Of a stretch of 64,000 bases of DNA, positions 11,727 to 22,932 are shown in pieces. The position numbers and the translations under genes are program-made. The DNA comes from Xiphydria camelus. Lineage: Eukaryota; Arthropoda; Insecta; Hymenoptera; Xiphydriidae. Under the pieces are notes generated by a model, which was given only the letters and a program-made list of their open reading frames with translations, did no database searches and was not told the DNA's origin. Where the stretch lies: positions 9,613,647 through 9,677,646 of the forward strand of contig OY783197.1 of NCBI GenBank assembly GCA_963678675.1. The letters are read 5' to 3'. Positions within the stretch are counted from its first letter, which is position 1. Each line of letters starts with the position of its first letter.

Positions 11727-11939
11727 CACCCGGGCTCACGGAATCTGTCGCTGGTGACTTTTTTTAAATGTTATTTTTAAACGTACTAACCAATGATTAA
11801 TCAATCCTCGTGCTTTCATTAACGAGAGTAGACGTCACCGTAGCTAATGAGGGCATGAGAATTAATTGTTCACTGGTTAGTACGTTTAAAAATAAGGTTT
11901 AAAAAAAGTCACCAGCGACAGATTTCGTGAGCACGGGTG
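11727..11939. mobile_element. Small TIR MITE (213 bp), TA target (second copy)
   Basis: Inverted termini cacccgggctcacg...cgtgagcacgggtg with TA at 11725-11726 and 11940-11941. It is clearly related to 7374-7584, sharing the internal gtcgctggtgac and cgtactaaccaatga modules. Confidence 0.75.
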
Positions 11940-13525
11940 TACTAAGATGGAGACTATGATGATGTTTCCTACAGATTAGTAAGGCTCATCTTTGGAATAT
12001 CTATACAGGGTGGACCAGGTTAAACGTCATTTTTTTGATATGTGATAGAACAACCAAAAAAAAGTAGACTCATCAGAAAATTTTTTTCAAAAATGTTTCC
12101 TAACAAAGATACAGGGTGTCAGTTTTGAAAAAAAATGGTTTTCTCATCATAACTTCTAAACTACTTGATCGATTTCCATGAAATTTCGCACACAGCCTAA
12201 TGTAGAACAGCTCTAAGCAATAATTAAATAATTTTTAAAAATTCTCCAGTAGCGTAGATACTAGGGGCCGGTACCCCCCTTTCCCCCTCCCAATCTTCGG
12301 TGCCACTGGATATTTTGCAAACAAAATTTAATTATTGGATTCCCCGTTTAATTTAGAGAAAAAAATCACCCTTGCAAATTTTTGATTTATGGCTTCGTTT
12401 TTGAGATATTTATTTTAATTTATAGGGTTGCGAGCAGGCCAAAGCTAGGTTGAACTCCATTAATTGTGATATGTGATAGAGCAACCAAAAAAAAATAGTT
12501 TCTCATGAGAAAATTTTTTTCAGAAATGTTTCCTAACAATGATATAGGGTGTAAAAGTTTCGAAAAAAAAAATGGTTTTCTCATCATAACTTCTAAACTG
12601 CTTGATCGATTTCCATGAAATTTCGCACACAGGCTAATGTAGAACAGCTCTATGCAATAATTAAATAATTTTTTAAAATTCTCCAGTGGCGTAGATACTC
12701 GGAGGCCGGTACCCCCCTTTCCCCCTTCCCAATCTTCGGCGCCACTGGCTATTTTGCAAAGAAAATTTAATTATTGGATTCCCCGTTTAATTTAAAGGAA
12801 AAAAATCTAAAAAACGAAGTCACAAATCAAAAATTTGCAAGGGTAATTTTTTTCTCTAAATTAAACGGGGAATCCAATAGTTAAATTTTCTTTGCAAAAT
12901 ATCCAGTGGCGCCGAAGATTGGGAAGGGGGAAAGGGGGGTACCGGCCCCGAGTATCTACGCCACTGGAGAATTTTAAAAAATTATTTAATTATTGCATAG
13001 AGCTGTTCTACATTAGCCTGTGTGCGAAATTTCATGGAAATCGATCAAGCAGTTTAGAAGTTATGATGAGAAAACCATTTTTTTTTTCGAAACTTTTACA
13101 CCCTGTATCTTTGTTAGGAAACATTTTTGAACAAAATTTTCTTATGAAAGTACTTTTTTGTTGCCCGGGTTCCCCAACCTCCGTAAAGGAGAGCGGGGAA
13201 CACTGGGTGAGCTCCAACCGGGCGCGTCTCCAGGTGGCGGAGAGGAGGGTGGCCAGGTGACAGAAGTGGATCGCGTTTGCGGACCACGGAAGGCCCTGGT
13301 TAGCGGGTGCCATACAGCACTTCGGCGCTAAAGCCCCGCCGCGGACCAGCTCCCCAAGCCAGAGGTGTAAGCTATCGTGCCGAGGGTTGGATGGCACTGG
13401 GGTCACAGTGTCGAAAACGATGCCCTTGGGGAACCAGGCGCCACCCCATTGTATTTAGCCTTACCCCCGCATGGCAGGCTCTGCGGGGGCGGACCGTATA
13501 ATTCCTGCCTACTCGTGGGAACCAT

Positions 13526-15006
13526 ATGGATGATTTAAACTTATTGCTAGAGAAACCAGCAGGTGGGGAGGCTTCTATGGAGGCAGCCCCATCTGTGGAA
13601 GAAACGGTCGAACGGCAGTCTCTGGTAGGTGATGGGGCTTTGGCCTCATTGACGGCCAGTTGCCTGTCACTAAATGAACCCCGGGAGTCTGAGGCTGGTG
13701 AAGATAAGGCATTAGCCGAAAATTCCGAGGCCTCGACCCCCAAAAACAGGAAGAAGAGCCGTTCGGGGGCGGCGAAGAAGAGGGCTCGCAAAGCCAGACT
13801 GGCTGAGCTCGGGACCTCTTCGACGCCTAAACCGGAGGTCAAGACAGGGAGGTCGTCTGTCGGTGGGAGAGGCTCAGCCAGTGGGCAACCCCACACCGAC
13901 GGACGACCAAATGTTCCCTCGGGGGGGACCGACGGTGGGAACCGTAAAAGGGCCCGGCCGTCGGATGGCACTCCCCCCGAGGCACATAACAAGCCCAAAA
14001 GAAGCAGGGTTTTCCCAAGGCCTGCTTCCTTTGGAGAGGCGGTGGCAATGGATAAGAAGGTGGCAATTGTTCCAACCGGATATCCTGAGGCCACCTTTGA
14101 TCCAGGTCAAGGGGACCTCGTCGTTCTGGCGCTCGGACGAGCTCTGGACTCCGTACCCATGGGGGCGGAGATCCCGCGCTTCGACGGGTACATAATTGAA
14201 CGGGGGCTCCTTTGGATCACCTGCCCCTCTGAGGAGGCAAAAGCATGGCTGAGGATGTCGGTCCCGGCCTTGAGGCCTTGGGAGGGCGCTTCTCTGACCG
14301 TGTTGGAAAGGGAGAACCTTCCAAGGCTTCACAAGATGATGCTGGTGATCCCGGGTATCCCGGAGGAGACTGGTGTCGTCTTGAAGAGACTGGAAAGACA
14401 GAATCCTGGCCTCCACACCCAACTCTGGAGGGTGTGGGACAGGAGGGTCGAACAACTCTCTGTCCAACTCGTGTTGGGCGTTGACGATAAGTCCCTGAAG
14501 CAGCTAAAGGTTGGGGACCTAAAGGCTCACCTCGGCGTTGGGCGGGTACTCTTCAGAGAGGCTCAGTCCGGCGCACGGGGGGGACACGGGGCTCCCACGA
14601 CAGCTGCAAAAGCGCCACAGGAAGGCAAGAAGGAGGTGTCGGGGGGGGGGGAGGTTCTAGGGTCACTGAGCCAGTCCTGGCACAGGGGTCTGTTCCGACC
14701 CCGATACCCGGCCCTTCGAGCGAGGTCGCGGATCGGGGCCCCGCCGCGGGGACCTCCGGGGGTAAACCCTCGGAGTCCTCGGGTGGGGCACTGGATCCGC
14801 CCCAAGAAACCGCCCGCAGACAGAGGGGAAGACCCTCCATGGCCTGCGCGGTGGCCAAGGCCGGCCAGACGGAGACCCGGAAGGGAGTCCAAAAGACCCT
14901 TGAAGGGATACTGACTGGCTGGTCTTCCTCAACTCGAGAGGATGCCGTTTCGGCTACTCCCGAGAAGAGGAGGGGGAGGGGGGGCTCGCTAGACCGGGCC
15001 CTCTGA
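13526..15006 (+). pseudogene. LINE ORF1 (gag-like, DUF4780-type), frame broken at a G-run
   Basis: This is the RNA-binding, gag-like protein of the LINE. It opens at ATG 13526 and reads 462 codons to 14914. Residues about 60-90 are very basic (RKKSRSGAAKKRARKAR), consistent with nucleic-acid or nuclear targeting. Residues about 175-350 resemble the DUF4780 domain found in insect retroelement ORF1s, with VPALRPWEGASL and QNPGLHT motifs. No CCHC knuckles are visible. After the 11-G run at 14641-14651 the reading frame becomes arginine/proline-rich, whereas the +2 frame stays open, acidic/serine-rich and ends at a TGA at 15004-15006, only 41 bp before ORF2. I infer that the genuine C-terminus is in that second frame and that the G-run length has changed in this copy. 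Confidence 0.75.
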
Positions 15007-15047
15007 TTCCCCTGCAATCAGCGAGGACTGACCGACCCATAGTCACC

Positions 15048-18000
15048 ATGGCTATCGAGGGGATCAAATTCTCGCAGATAAACTTGCAACACTGCATAGC
15101 GGCCTCGGCGATTCTTAGTCGAGGCCTGGCAGTAGGGCAAACAGACATAGCCCTGATCCAGGAGCCCTGGATTACGGGAGAGGGCAGGGATGCGGGGCTG
15201 CAACTAGGGGGTGGCAACCTAGTATGCGCACCCTCGAGGGGGGGCCCGAGGGCCTGTGTCTTTGTGAGTAAAAGATACAGCGCTCTGAGACTCCCAAAAT
15301 TCTGCACCAGAAACCTGGCGGCGGTAAAGATCGGGCTTAGTGTGGGAGGTGGGAGGATCGACGTAGTGATCGGGTCGGCCTACTTCCCACACGACTCTGA
15401 GGACCCTCCCCCCACGAGGGAACTCAGGAGCCTGGTGGACCACTGCAAAAAAGAGGGGCTCCAGCTGGTAGTGGGGTGTGATGCGAATTCGCACCACACC
15501 ATCTGGGGCAGCTCTGACACAAACAAGAGAGGTACAGAATTGTTGGAGTACCTCTCGACGACAGATCTCGAGATCCTCAATAGGGGCTCGAGACCTACCT
15601 TTGTCACCCCCCGTAGACAGGAGGTGATTCGTATAACCTTGTGCACGCGTAAGTTGGCCCAAGTGATCAGGAACTGGCGGGTGAGCGGAGAGGTAACACT
15701 CTCGGATCATCGCCGGATTACTTTTAGCGTAGAAGGGGACGCGGGCTCAAGTCCAACGGAGGTATACCGCAACCCTAAGACCACGAACTGGGCCTTCTAC
15801 AGGGCAGAGCTCAGCGAGAGGCTACGGGACACTCAGAGTGGCTTCCCGAGGACAAGGGGGAGGATAGATGGCGCGGTAGAATGCCTGCAAGATGCCGTCA
15901 TCCAATCCTACGAGACCGCGTGCCCAACAAAAAGACGCAAGAGCAGCAATAGGGTGCCCTGGTGGAATAAGGAGTTAAATAAACTCCGTAGGGGCACCCG
16001 AAGGCTGCTTAATAAGGCGATGAAAACCGACCGGGATCAGGACTGGGAAAATTATAGGTCTTCCCAGAGGACCTATAAGAAACTAGTCAGATCATCAAAA
16101 AGGGAGTCTTGGAGAGGGTTCTGTGGGGAGCTGGAGGCTTTGCCTCAGGTTACCAGACTACGCAGGATCTTCGTATCAGGACCTCAAATTAAGCTTGATG
16201 GACTCACACTCCCTGATGGCAGGGAGGTGAACAGCCATGAAGAAATACTGACGCACCTCTTGGAGGTACATTTTCCGGGCTCTGGCCCCGCGACTCCCCA
16301 CATCGAAGAGGATCGATGGGGGTGCGGGGCGGGGGCTGGAAGACTGCCGCAAAGGTAGTCACAATTAGCAGGATCAGGTGGGCCGTTGAATCTTTTGAGA
16401 GATTTAAGAGCCCGGGGGTAGATGGGATCTTCCCAGCCCTCCTACAGGAGGGAGGGGAGAGCCTATGGAAACGCCTCTATACTATATATAGATCCTGTCT
16501 GGCCTTGGGATATACCCCTAAGGCTTGGAGAAAGGTCAGGGTGGTCTTTATACCAAAACCGGGCAAGGACTGCTACGACCGGGCCAAGTCTTTCAGGCCT
16601 ATCAGCCTGACATCTTTCTTGCTCAAAACACTGGAGAGACTGGTTGATAGGTACATCAGGGATACCGCTCTGATCGAAAGACCAATAGAGCGGACCCAAC
16701 ATGCATTCCAGACCGGTAAATCCATAGAGACGGCTCTCCACTGTCTCGTTCGCGAGATAGAGGGGTCCCTCGACAGGAGGGAATCGGTTCTGAGTGTGTT
16801 TCTGGATATTGAGGGGGCATTTGACAATACCTCCTTTGAAGCCATCTGCGAGGCAGCACGAGGGTTCAGCATCGAGGAATCTATCGTTTGCTGGATCCAG
16901 AGTATGCTGCAGACACGGAGGGTTTGGGCCAGCCTAGGAGAAGCTGAGGTGGAGGCCCGGGCCGCCAGAGGATGTCCGCAGGGGGGGGGGGGGTACTTTC
17001 CCCACTCCTGTGGACCCTGGTGGTAAACGGGCTCATGGTAAAGCTAAAGGAGGCTGGCTTCACTGTGCAGGGATATGCCGACGACTTGGCTATCTCTGTT
17101 AAGGGAAAAGATACCGAGGTGCTGGCGAGGCAAATGCAACGTGCGCTGGACCTCGTGCAAAACTGGTGCCTATCCCAGTCGCTAAAGGTTAACCCAAGCA
17201 AAACTGAGATGGTACTGTTCACACGTAGGAGGGGCTGTCAATTTAAGGCCCCTACCATTTTCGGCGCCGAGCTGAAGACCTCCGGAGAGGTGCGCTATTT
17301 GGGGGTAACCCTGGATAGCAAGCTTCTATGGAGAAGTCATATAAATAAACAGGCCCAGAAGGCAATTTCTACCTTTTGGGCCTGTAGAAGAATGTTCAGC
17401 AGAACATTGGGACTGAGGCCGGGAGTGGTGGCGTGGATATACACTGCCATCCTTGTGCCCCAGCTCATCTATGCGTCAGTAGTCTGGTGGCCCTCTCTCA
17501 GGAGGAACATCAACCGCAAGACGCTACTTAAAGTCTACAGGTTAGCATGCCTGGGGATAACCGGTGCCATGCGCACAACCCCGACCCTGGCCATGGGGGC
17601 CCTCCTTAACCTAGCACCTCCCCACCTTGTGGCGGAGGCCGGGGCGAGGAAGACGGCTCTACGCTTGTATTTCGGTGGATACTGGAGACAAGCGGCCAGG
17701 GGGCACGCCGCGATCCTTCGGGGGGGCGGAGTGCTAGAAGAGTTCGCACTGAAAAAAGGGGATCGATGCCCGGATAGCTATCGCTTCCAGCGTCGATTCG
17801 AAATCCTCACCCCGGACAGACTATCCTGGAAGGGGGATAAAAATCACCTCCTATCCCCGAAAGGACTCATCTGGTATACAGACGGGTCCAAAATGGAGAC
17901 GGGAGCGGGAGCGGGAGTATGGTGCGGCGGGCCAGGGGTAGAATTATCTTTCGCCCTGGGCCACGACGTCACGGTATTCCAAACGGAGGTGTTCGCCATC

Positions 18001-18702
18001 TGGGCCTGCGTCGGATTTATCCTGAACAAGGGCTACAGGGGCAGGCACATCTATATATGCAGTGACAGCCGGGCCACGCTCGGGGCACTCTCCTCAGTGA
18101 GGATTACGTCGGGGCTGGTCCGGGACTGCAGAGATAGATTAGAACGACTCTCAAGTGAGAATCGAGTAAAGTTGCTATGGGTGCCGGGTCACACCGGCAT
18201 TGCTGGCAATGAGAAAGCCGACAGGCTGGCTCGGATGGGCTCTTCGCGGCCGAATCCCGAGCACAATATAGGCATCTCCATGGGGCTCGTGAGGGAAGCG
18301 GCTCGTAATTGGATTAAGGGCCGCTTCGCCGACCTTTGGGCACGAGCTCCGGGTATGAAGCACACGAGGGCTCTTTTTAGAGGACCCTCTAGTAGGCTGG
18401 GCACTAGGTTGCTGAACCTAGACAGGGCTCAACTACGATGGATAGTGGGGCTGGTCACTGGGCATTGGCACACAAGAAAGCACCTGAGGAACATGGGCCT
18501 CGGTACGGAGGTCCTGTGCCCCAGGTGCGGGGATGAAGAGGAAACTCCTTTTCACATACTGGCGCACTGCGAGAGGTTGACGGCCCTTAGATACTATATC
18601 TTGGGGGCCCCCTCATTCGACGATGCCAGTATCAAGGACATCGGGGCGGGCGAGCTCTTGCGCTTTGCGAGGAAGGCTAGCATACCCCGAAGTCACACCT
18701 AA
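15048..18702 (+). pseudogene. LINE ORF2: endonuclease, reverse transcriptase, RNase H, CCHC
   Basis: The replication polyprotein starts at ATG 15048. Endonuclease: residues 1-230, with QEPW, a GCDANSHH catalytic segment and a terminal LSDHR. Reverse transcriptase: about 16350-17200, with SFRPISLTSF, FLDIEGAFD and the catalytic YADD at about 17076. RNase H: about 17874-18230, with YTDGS, TEVFAIWA, SDSRA and GNEKADRLA, so the D-E-D-D type residues are present. The C-terminal knuckle CPRCGDEEETPFHILAHC lies at about 18517-18570. Two frameshifts break it: one in a G-rich stretch between about 16309 and 16345 (frame of 15048 to frame of 16316), and one at a 13-G run, 16981-16993, inside the RT CPQG motif (to the frame of 16972). 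Each remaining frame is long and otherwise open, so inactivation looks recent. Long minus-strand ORFs here are GC-content shadows. Confidence 0.9.
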
Positions 18703-18787
18703 GGCTGCCCCAGCTGGGGCCCGGGTACAATGGTCCACTAGGACTGAGTACCCGGCTGATGCCAACTCACAATACTATACTATACTA
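18703..18787 (+). other. LINE 3'UTR and (tatac)n tail
   Basis: A short 3'UTR contains cccgggtacaatggtcc, aggactgagtacccgg and then aatactatactatactatac. Most of it recurs at the 3' end of the SINE at 21525-21914, which suggests a recognition site for this LINE's reverse transcriptase. Confidence 0.8.
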
Positions 18788-18984
18788 TACTTTTTTGTTG
18801 TTGTTCTACCACATATCAAAAAAAAATGACGTTTAACCTGGTCCACCCTGTAGAACCCGATCATCAATTTGATTCTTGGTAGCCTCGATTGAAAGCGCTG
18901 GTCCGAAGTTATATATGATATTAATTTTGTAATTCGAAATGTCTTAGTTACTGAGAAATGAAGGTCTCATTACAGGTACGAACT

Positions 18985-19812
18985 ATATACCGCATGTCCT
19001 ATGGCCATCCGCGCAGGTGAGCTGCGACCTGAATTCTTGACTTCGGCAGTATTTATGGTACAATTAGAGTGGGTTTCAGACGAGTGCGCTGCATAAGAAC
19101 GAAAAGTGTCGACTGCTCTTCTAATAGCTGTCAATTCGGGAGATCGAAACGTTTCGTGTAACCTCAAAATCGTAAAGTTTTGAATTAGTAGTGAATAATT
19201 TGTAGAAGTGATGAGAAATAATCATAAATAATCTTCCGAATTGACAGCCATCGGGAAATCAGACGACGCTTTTCGCTCTTACGCTGCGTTCTTACGAAAA
19301 GTGTGAAACGTCTGATCTCCCGATGGCTATCAATTCGGGAGATCGAAGTATAAGCTCGAAATCGTGAATCTTTGAATAAATGGTAAGTAATGTTCAGAAG
19401 TGAGAGTTAACAATCATTCGGGTTTTTTCGATGTCCAACCGAATTACACGCCTCATGCCTATTTGTTTCAGAAATTATTTCCGCGCTAGCACCGCGCGTG
19501 TCTAGGAAGTAGTTTTACGAAGTGGCGTGAGCGATACCTAAGGTGTCAATTCGGAAGATTATTTATGATTATTTCTCATCACTTCTACAAATTATTCACT
19601 ACTAATTCAAAACTTTACGATTTTCAGGTTACACGAAACGTTTCGATCTCCCGAATTGACAGCTATTAGAAGAGCAGTCGACACTTTTCGTTCTTATGCA
19701 GCGCTCTCGTCTGAAGCCTACTCTAACTATACCACATAAATACTGCCGAAGTCAAGAATTCAGGTCGCAGCTCACCTGCGCGGTTGGCCGTAGGACATGC
19801 GGTATATATATG
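18985..19812. repeat. FB-A palindrome (copy 4)
   Basis: The left arm (18985 to about 19250) matches the reverse complement of about 19548-19812. Arms are about 265 bp and the spacer about 295 bp. The spacer itself contains a smaller inverted pair around gacagccatcgggaaatcag. The arms carry tgacttcggcagtatttat and tcgggagatcgaaacgttt modules of the family. Confidence 0.75.
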
Positions 19813-19881
19813 CGGAGTAAATATATTTATTTCTTCTGACCCTCACGACGGGCGCTTCACTTTCCTTAGTCCTTGGCGCGC

Positions 19882-20877
19882 GAGCCTCAATTAGGTTGGC
19901 TCAGCCCCCTGTAACTTACACGTATATATTCCCATTAGATATCTTTGACCACGTTTTGTCGCCAGGCATACTAATCCGCTACGTGGCGCCCTATCGTTGG
20001 CCCTGTGATGGCTGCTGCTGGCTGCTGGCTGTTGGCTGCGCTGGCTCATATAAAATTCGTTCGAACATTTACTGGACTATTTCTATTACTTCATAAAATT
20101 CCTTATCCCTACATATTTATTACAAAATGGAATAATGCTTCATTGCACTCAAGTCCCTTCATTCACACCTCATTCGTCCGCTTTCAGCCGGGCCAGCGAC
20201 ACTGCGCCACCACGCGGTTGGCGATAACGGTGTGGCCATGCGAAACGCAGAGTTGTAGGGGGCTGGGTTGGCTGGTGGTCGAGGAAGTAAACTTCGGCGC
20301 CACCGAGCTAAACACCCTTATTGGCCGCCTGATTTGAAATATCGATACCTTGCTTTGAAAACCTCGAAGTACAATTTTTTTGACAAAAATGCCATTTATA
20401 ATACTGCGTTAAGGTTTAAAATCTGAAAACAGTAAGCTATAAATGGCATTTTTGTTAAAAATTGCACTTCCGAATTACTCTTCGAACCCTCTAATTAAGT
20501 TAAATTAATTTTTAAACTACTACAGGCAACATAAGTATTACCTTAAGAATTATTATTATTTATTAACATTACATGTAATTTGAAAATTAGAAAAAGAAGA
20601 TTGTCAAAAATACATGGAATTAAGATATTATCAAAATACCTTTCAATCAAATCTTGTTTTCTTCCACTAGTTTTGGTGTTAAGAGCAACTAACAATTCCT
20701 TCAACTGCTTCGCTTTCATATCACCGTAATTCATTTTTATACGTTTTTTTTACCAGTCACATTAGTCATATTAGTGCAGCATTAATAATATATTATAACC
20801 GTTTAAATTTGTCCGCGGGTGTTTGGCTCGGTGGCGCCATCTGCTTCAGTTTTGCCCAGCCAACCTAATTGAGGCTC
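19882..20877. mobile_element. DNA transposon remnant with 20-bp TIRs
   Basis: gagcctcaattaggttggct at 19882-19901 is matched by its exact reverse complement at 20858-20877. A second inverted pair, cggcgccaccgagctaaacaccc-like at about 20301 and its partner near 20817-20840, lies inside. No clean target duplication was found. It contains a SAP-like exon on the minus strand (20640-20734). The superfamily is unassigned. Confidence 0.6.
20640..20734 (-). CDS. SAP-domain-like first exon inside the TIR element
   Basis: On the minus strand a short ORF starts at ATG 20734-20732 and encodes MKAKQLKELLVALNTKTSGR-type sequence followed by KQDLIERY. Its pattern of leucines, the TSGRK turn and DLIER matches the SAP putative DNA-binding motif (about 35 residues). 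Just after the codons for IER, an AG/GTATTT donor-like sequence occurs, so the reading may stop there as an exon; otherwise the frame continues to 20543 into low-complexity sequence. A SAP domain at the N-terminus of a transposase is plausible given its position inside a TIR element. The rest of such a gene is not visible, so this is a fragment. Confidence 0.45.
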
Positions 20878-20940
20878 TTATCATTACAGGTACGAACTAC
20901 GGAGTGAATAAGGGGTCACCCTTAAACCACGTAACGCACT

Positions 20941-20999
20941 TTAGGGGGGGGGGGGGTTGAATCAATTGTTACCGACTGTTACCTTGGGGGGGGGGGGGA
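20941..20999. other. Two long G-runs
   Basis: Runs of about 13 and 14 G are separated by about 30 bp, next to aaccacgtaacgcacttta. They could form quadruplexes but are more simply homopolymer slippage in a repeat fragment; run lengths are also unreliable in assemblies. Confidence 0.5.
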
Positions 21000-21524
21000 G
21001 TCAGCGACTGCTTCATGTGTTCTTTTAGGTAATTTTTCGAAAACGAATTCAGTACACTCTTTCTCCTCTTTTCACGTGATACTAAGGTACTTTTAAGGCA
21101 TATTTCGTCGGCGACGTCATTCTCCGAAAAATGACAATGTCGTCACTCAAGAAACGTCTTTAAGACGCCCTAAATATGACGTTATTTTTATGTCGTAATA
21201 AAATTGTCAAATAACTGGACTGAATAAACGGACAAAAAATGTAATTTGTTCAATTATTAAATCAATAAATTATTTCATTTCGTGTCTCCAGAGTATGTTG
21301 AGCAAGTTATAAACTATACTGTTTATTAAAAAGAACAGATTATTAAAGTAAATAAAAGAATCAATTAATGTAGGATGAATAAATATTCATATAATTATTT
21401 ATTTATTAATATCAATTTGCGTCTATGCAAGAATATTTATCAAGATACAATCATAAATTTAGAAAAATGTTGAGAAAAGAATAATACAATTATAAAGTCT
21501 TATGTATTTAAGGGGTATGGTCAC

Positions 21525-21914
21525 TGTACTGTACTTAGCATTTAACGGGCACTCAGTCCTTTTTGGACAATTGTACCCGAGCCACACTTGGGGCCACTCA
21601 GACAGAGAGGAGTCCCCCCCACCGCCCACGACCCCCGGTGAGCCCAGGGCCTCCATGCAGGAGGCATGCAGGAGTCCCCTAGCCCTCCCAGGTGTCCCAA
21701 CCAGAGGGGCGGCCCCTCCCTGTCCTCACTCACTGGGGAAGGGGGTCCTCCATGCAGAAGCCCCCCCTCACCACCCCGAGTACAGCCGGTCATAGCTCGA
21801 TCCCCGGATCCCGGAAAAATTATTTTTCCGCAAGCCGGGATTCGAACCCTAGACCTATCGCCCGAGCAGTCTTCGAGAGGCTAGCATTTAGACCACTCGG
21901 CTACTGCCGGCGAC
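21525..21914 (-). mobile_element. tRNA-derived SINE with LINE-like 3' end
   Basis: Read on the minus strand, the head (about 21835-21914) is tRNA-like, with A box tagccgagtggtctaaatgc and B box ggttcgaatccc, closest in form to a Ser/Leu-type tRNA. A GC-rich body follows. The last 65 bp contain cgggtacaattgtcc, aggactgagtgcccg and a short (tacag) tail, closely matching the 3' end of the LINE at 18703-18787. A 15-bp target duplication aaggggtatggYcac (one mismatch) flanks it at 21510-21524 and 21915-21929. The 390-bp length is normal for a SINE. Confidence 0.8.
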
Positions 21915-22340
21915 AAGGGGTATGGCCACGGTAGAATTTTCAAAAAATCGATTTTTCTTTTTTTTGCTATAACGATGCTTTGTCATCATAAAAATGAGAT
22001 AATATTCGATTTATAGCGAAAATAATTTTTTTCACCAACTTTCAGTGCATAGCGTGAGCTTACCTGCGACGCAGTCGTAGAGTACCAGAGCGCGCAGCGC
22101 ACCGCGCCCGGATTGTCGGAGTTATGTTATTAGAGATGACTAACAATATAGTGGTAAATTTAGAATATATACATATAGAGGACATTAGTTGCATACCTGT
22201 AGAGCAACATTTAATCAGTCAGCAAAATCTAAGCCAGTGTAACCGTTGATGGACGCCGTTCAGTTGCTTCTCGGCTTTTCGAGTGGTACATATCTAGTAG
22301 GTATTGTGCGAATTACAGAATTTTGTTTGTAAACAACTAA

Positions 22341-22932
22341 AATGAACAATGATCAAAAAGCTTATCGATTACAGAAAGGATCAAAAAGGAATACTTTGAG
22401 TTTAAATAAAAGTAATATAAAATTTCAAAGCGTAGACCATTAAATCGATATGCAGCGGATCAAGATAAAGAAGGCGTGAGCGCGTCGGCCAAAAAACTGC
22501 GAAAACCAACAAGTTCCCGTGATGTTGAAGTTAACGGTGAATTCGGTTATAGATTTATAAATTTTATAACTGTTATGAACGTAATTGCTCAATAATAACG
22601 AGAGTTTTAATTCTATTGTGTGGAGTTTGGCACCCAAGAGGACTTCAAGCGGCAAGTTGGTTTTGGATATAGCTTCCAATATTGCAGTCTGTACGTTCAA
22701 CGATGGCCCTAGCAGCTTCATGAGCATGACGAACATTTTGGGCATGACTATAGGGCCCCAAAGCTACAACTTTTGTTTAGAAGTCGATGCACTGCGCGTC
22801 GACTACGCAGAGCGATCACTATCGGTTGCGGCGAAGAACGCGCGTTTGGATGCAAGATCTTCAAGAAAAGCGAAAGCGGAGGAAAATCTTGCCTTGGAAG
22901 GTCAACTTTATGGAGCTGGTATCGCAGACTAA
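22341..22932 (+). pseudogene. Transposase fragments (Kolobok-type)
   Basis: Three pieces are visible. 22341-22439 opens with MNNDQKAYRLQKGSK and stops. 22476-22592 contains SASAKKLR and EFGYRFINF, a pattern typical of the N-terminal part of insect Kolobok-like transposases. 22594-22932, in a different frame, ends ...EGQLYGAGIAD, typical of their C-terminus. The large catalytic middle is missing, apparently deleted near 22590, so the protein cannot function. Identification is from recalled family patterns and is moderately sure. Confidence 0.5.

Larger units (their letters stand above)
13151..18800 (+). mobile_element. Non-LTR retrotransposon, I/R1-type with RNase H (LINE-1 of this window)
   Basis: The element body runs from cccgggttcc (13164) to a (tatac)n tail (to 18787). 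It is bounded by an exact 13-bp target duplication, tacttttttgttg, at 13151-13163 and 18788-18800. It has a GC-rich 5'UTR, ORF1 with a DUF4780-like domain, ORF2 with an apurinic-type endonuclease, reverse transcriptase, RNase H and a C-terminal CCHC, and a 3'UTR of about 68 bp before the tail. It is full length but carries at least three frame breaks, so it is not active as it stands. Endonuclease plus RNase H after RT places it in the I superfamily; the clade (R1, LOA or I) is not settled. Confidence 0.9.
12006..18850. mobile_element. Palindromic TA-target element, family FB-J (copy 1), split by a LINE
   Basis: The left end cagggtggaccaggttaaac and right end gtttaacctggtccaccctg are exact inverse partners, with TA flanking both (12004-12005, 18851-18852). 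Inside, inverted modules recur several times, such as ttctcatcataacttctaaac and attctccagtggcgtagata. A 5.6-kb LINE sits between 13163 and 18788. Other copies: 52423-53622 and 60126-61377. No transposase is visible, so it is non-autonomous. The TA target suggests a Tc1/mariner-like enzyme, which is inference. Confidence 0.85.

Noticed and set aside
13372..14467. Long minus-strand ORFs (240 and 197 codons) opposite LINE ORF1
   Set aside because: They are in GC-rich sequence, overlap each other and a well-supported plus-strand ORF, and show no domain; they are shadows.
21086..21190. Dense ACGTCA motifs as a CREB-type regulatory cluster
   Set aside because: The motifs are intrinsic to a dispersed repeat family found in several places and are not associated with any gene start.
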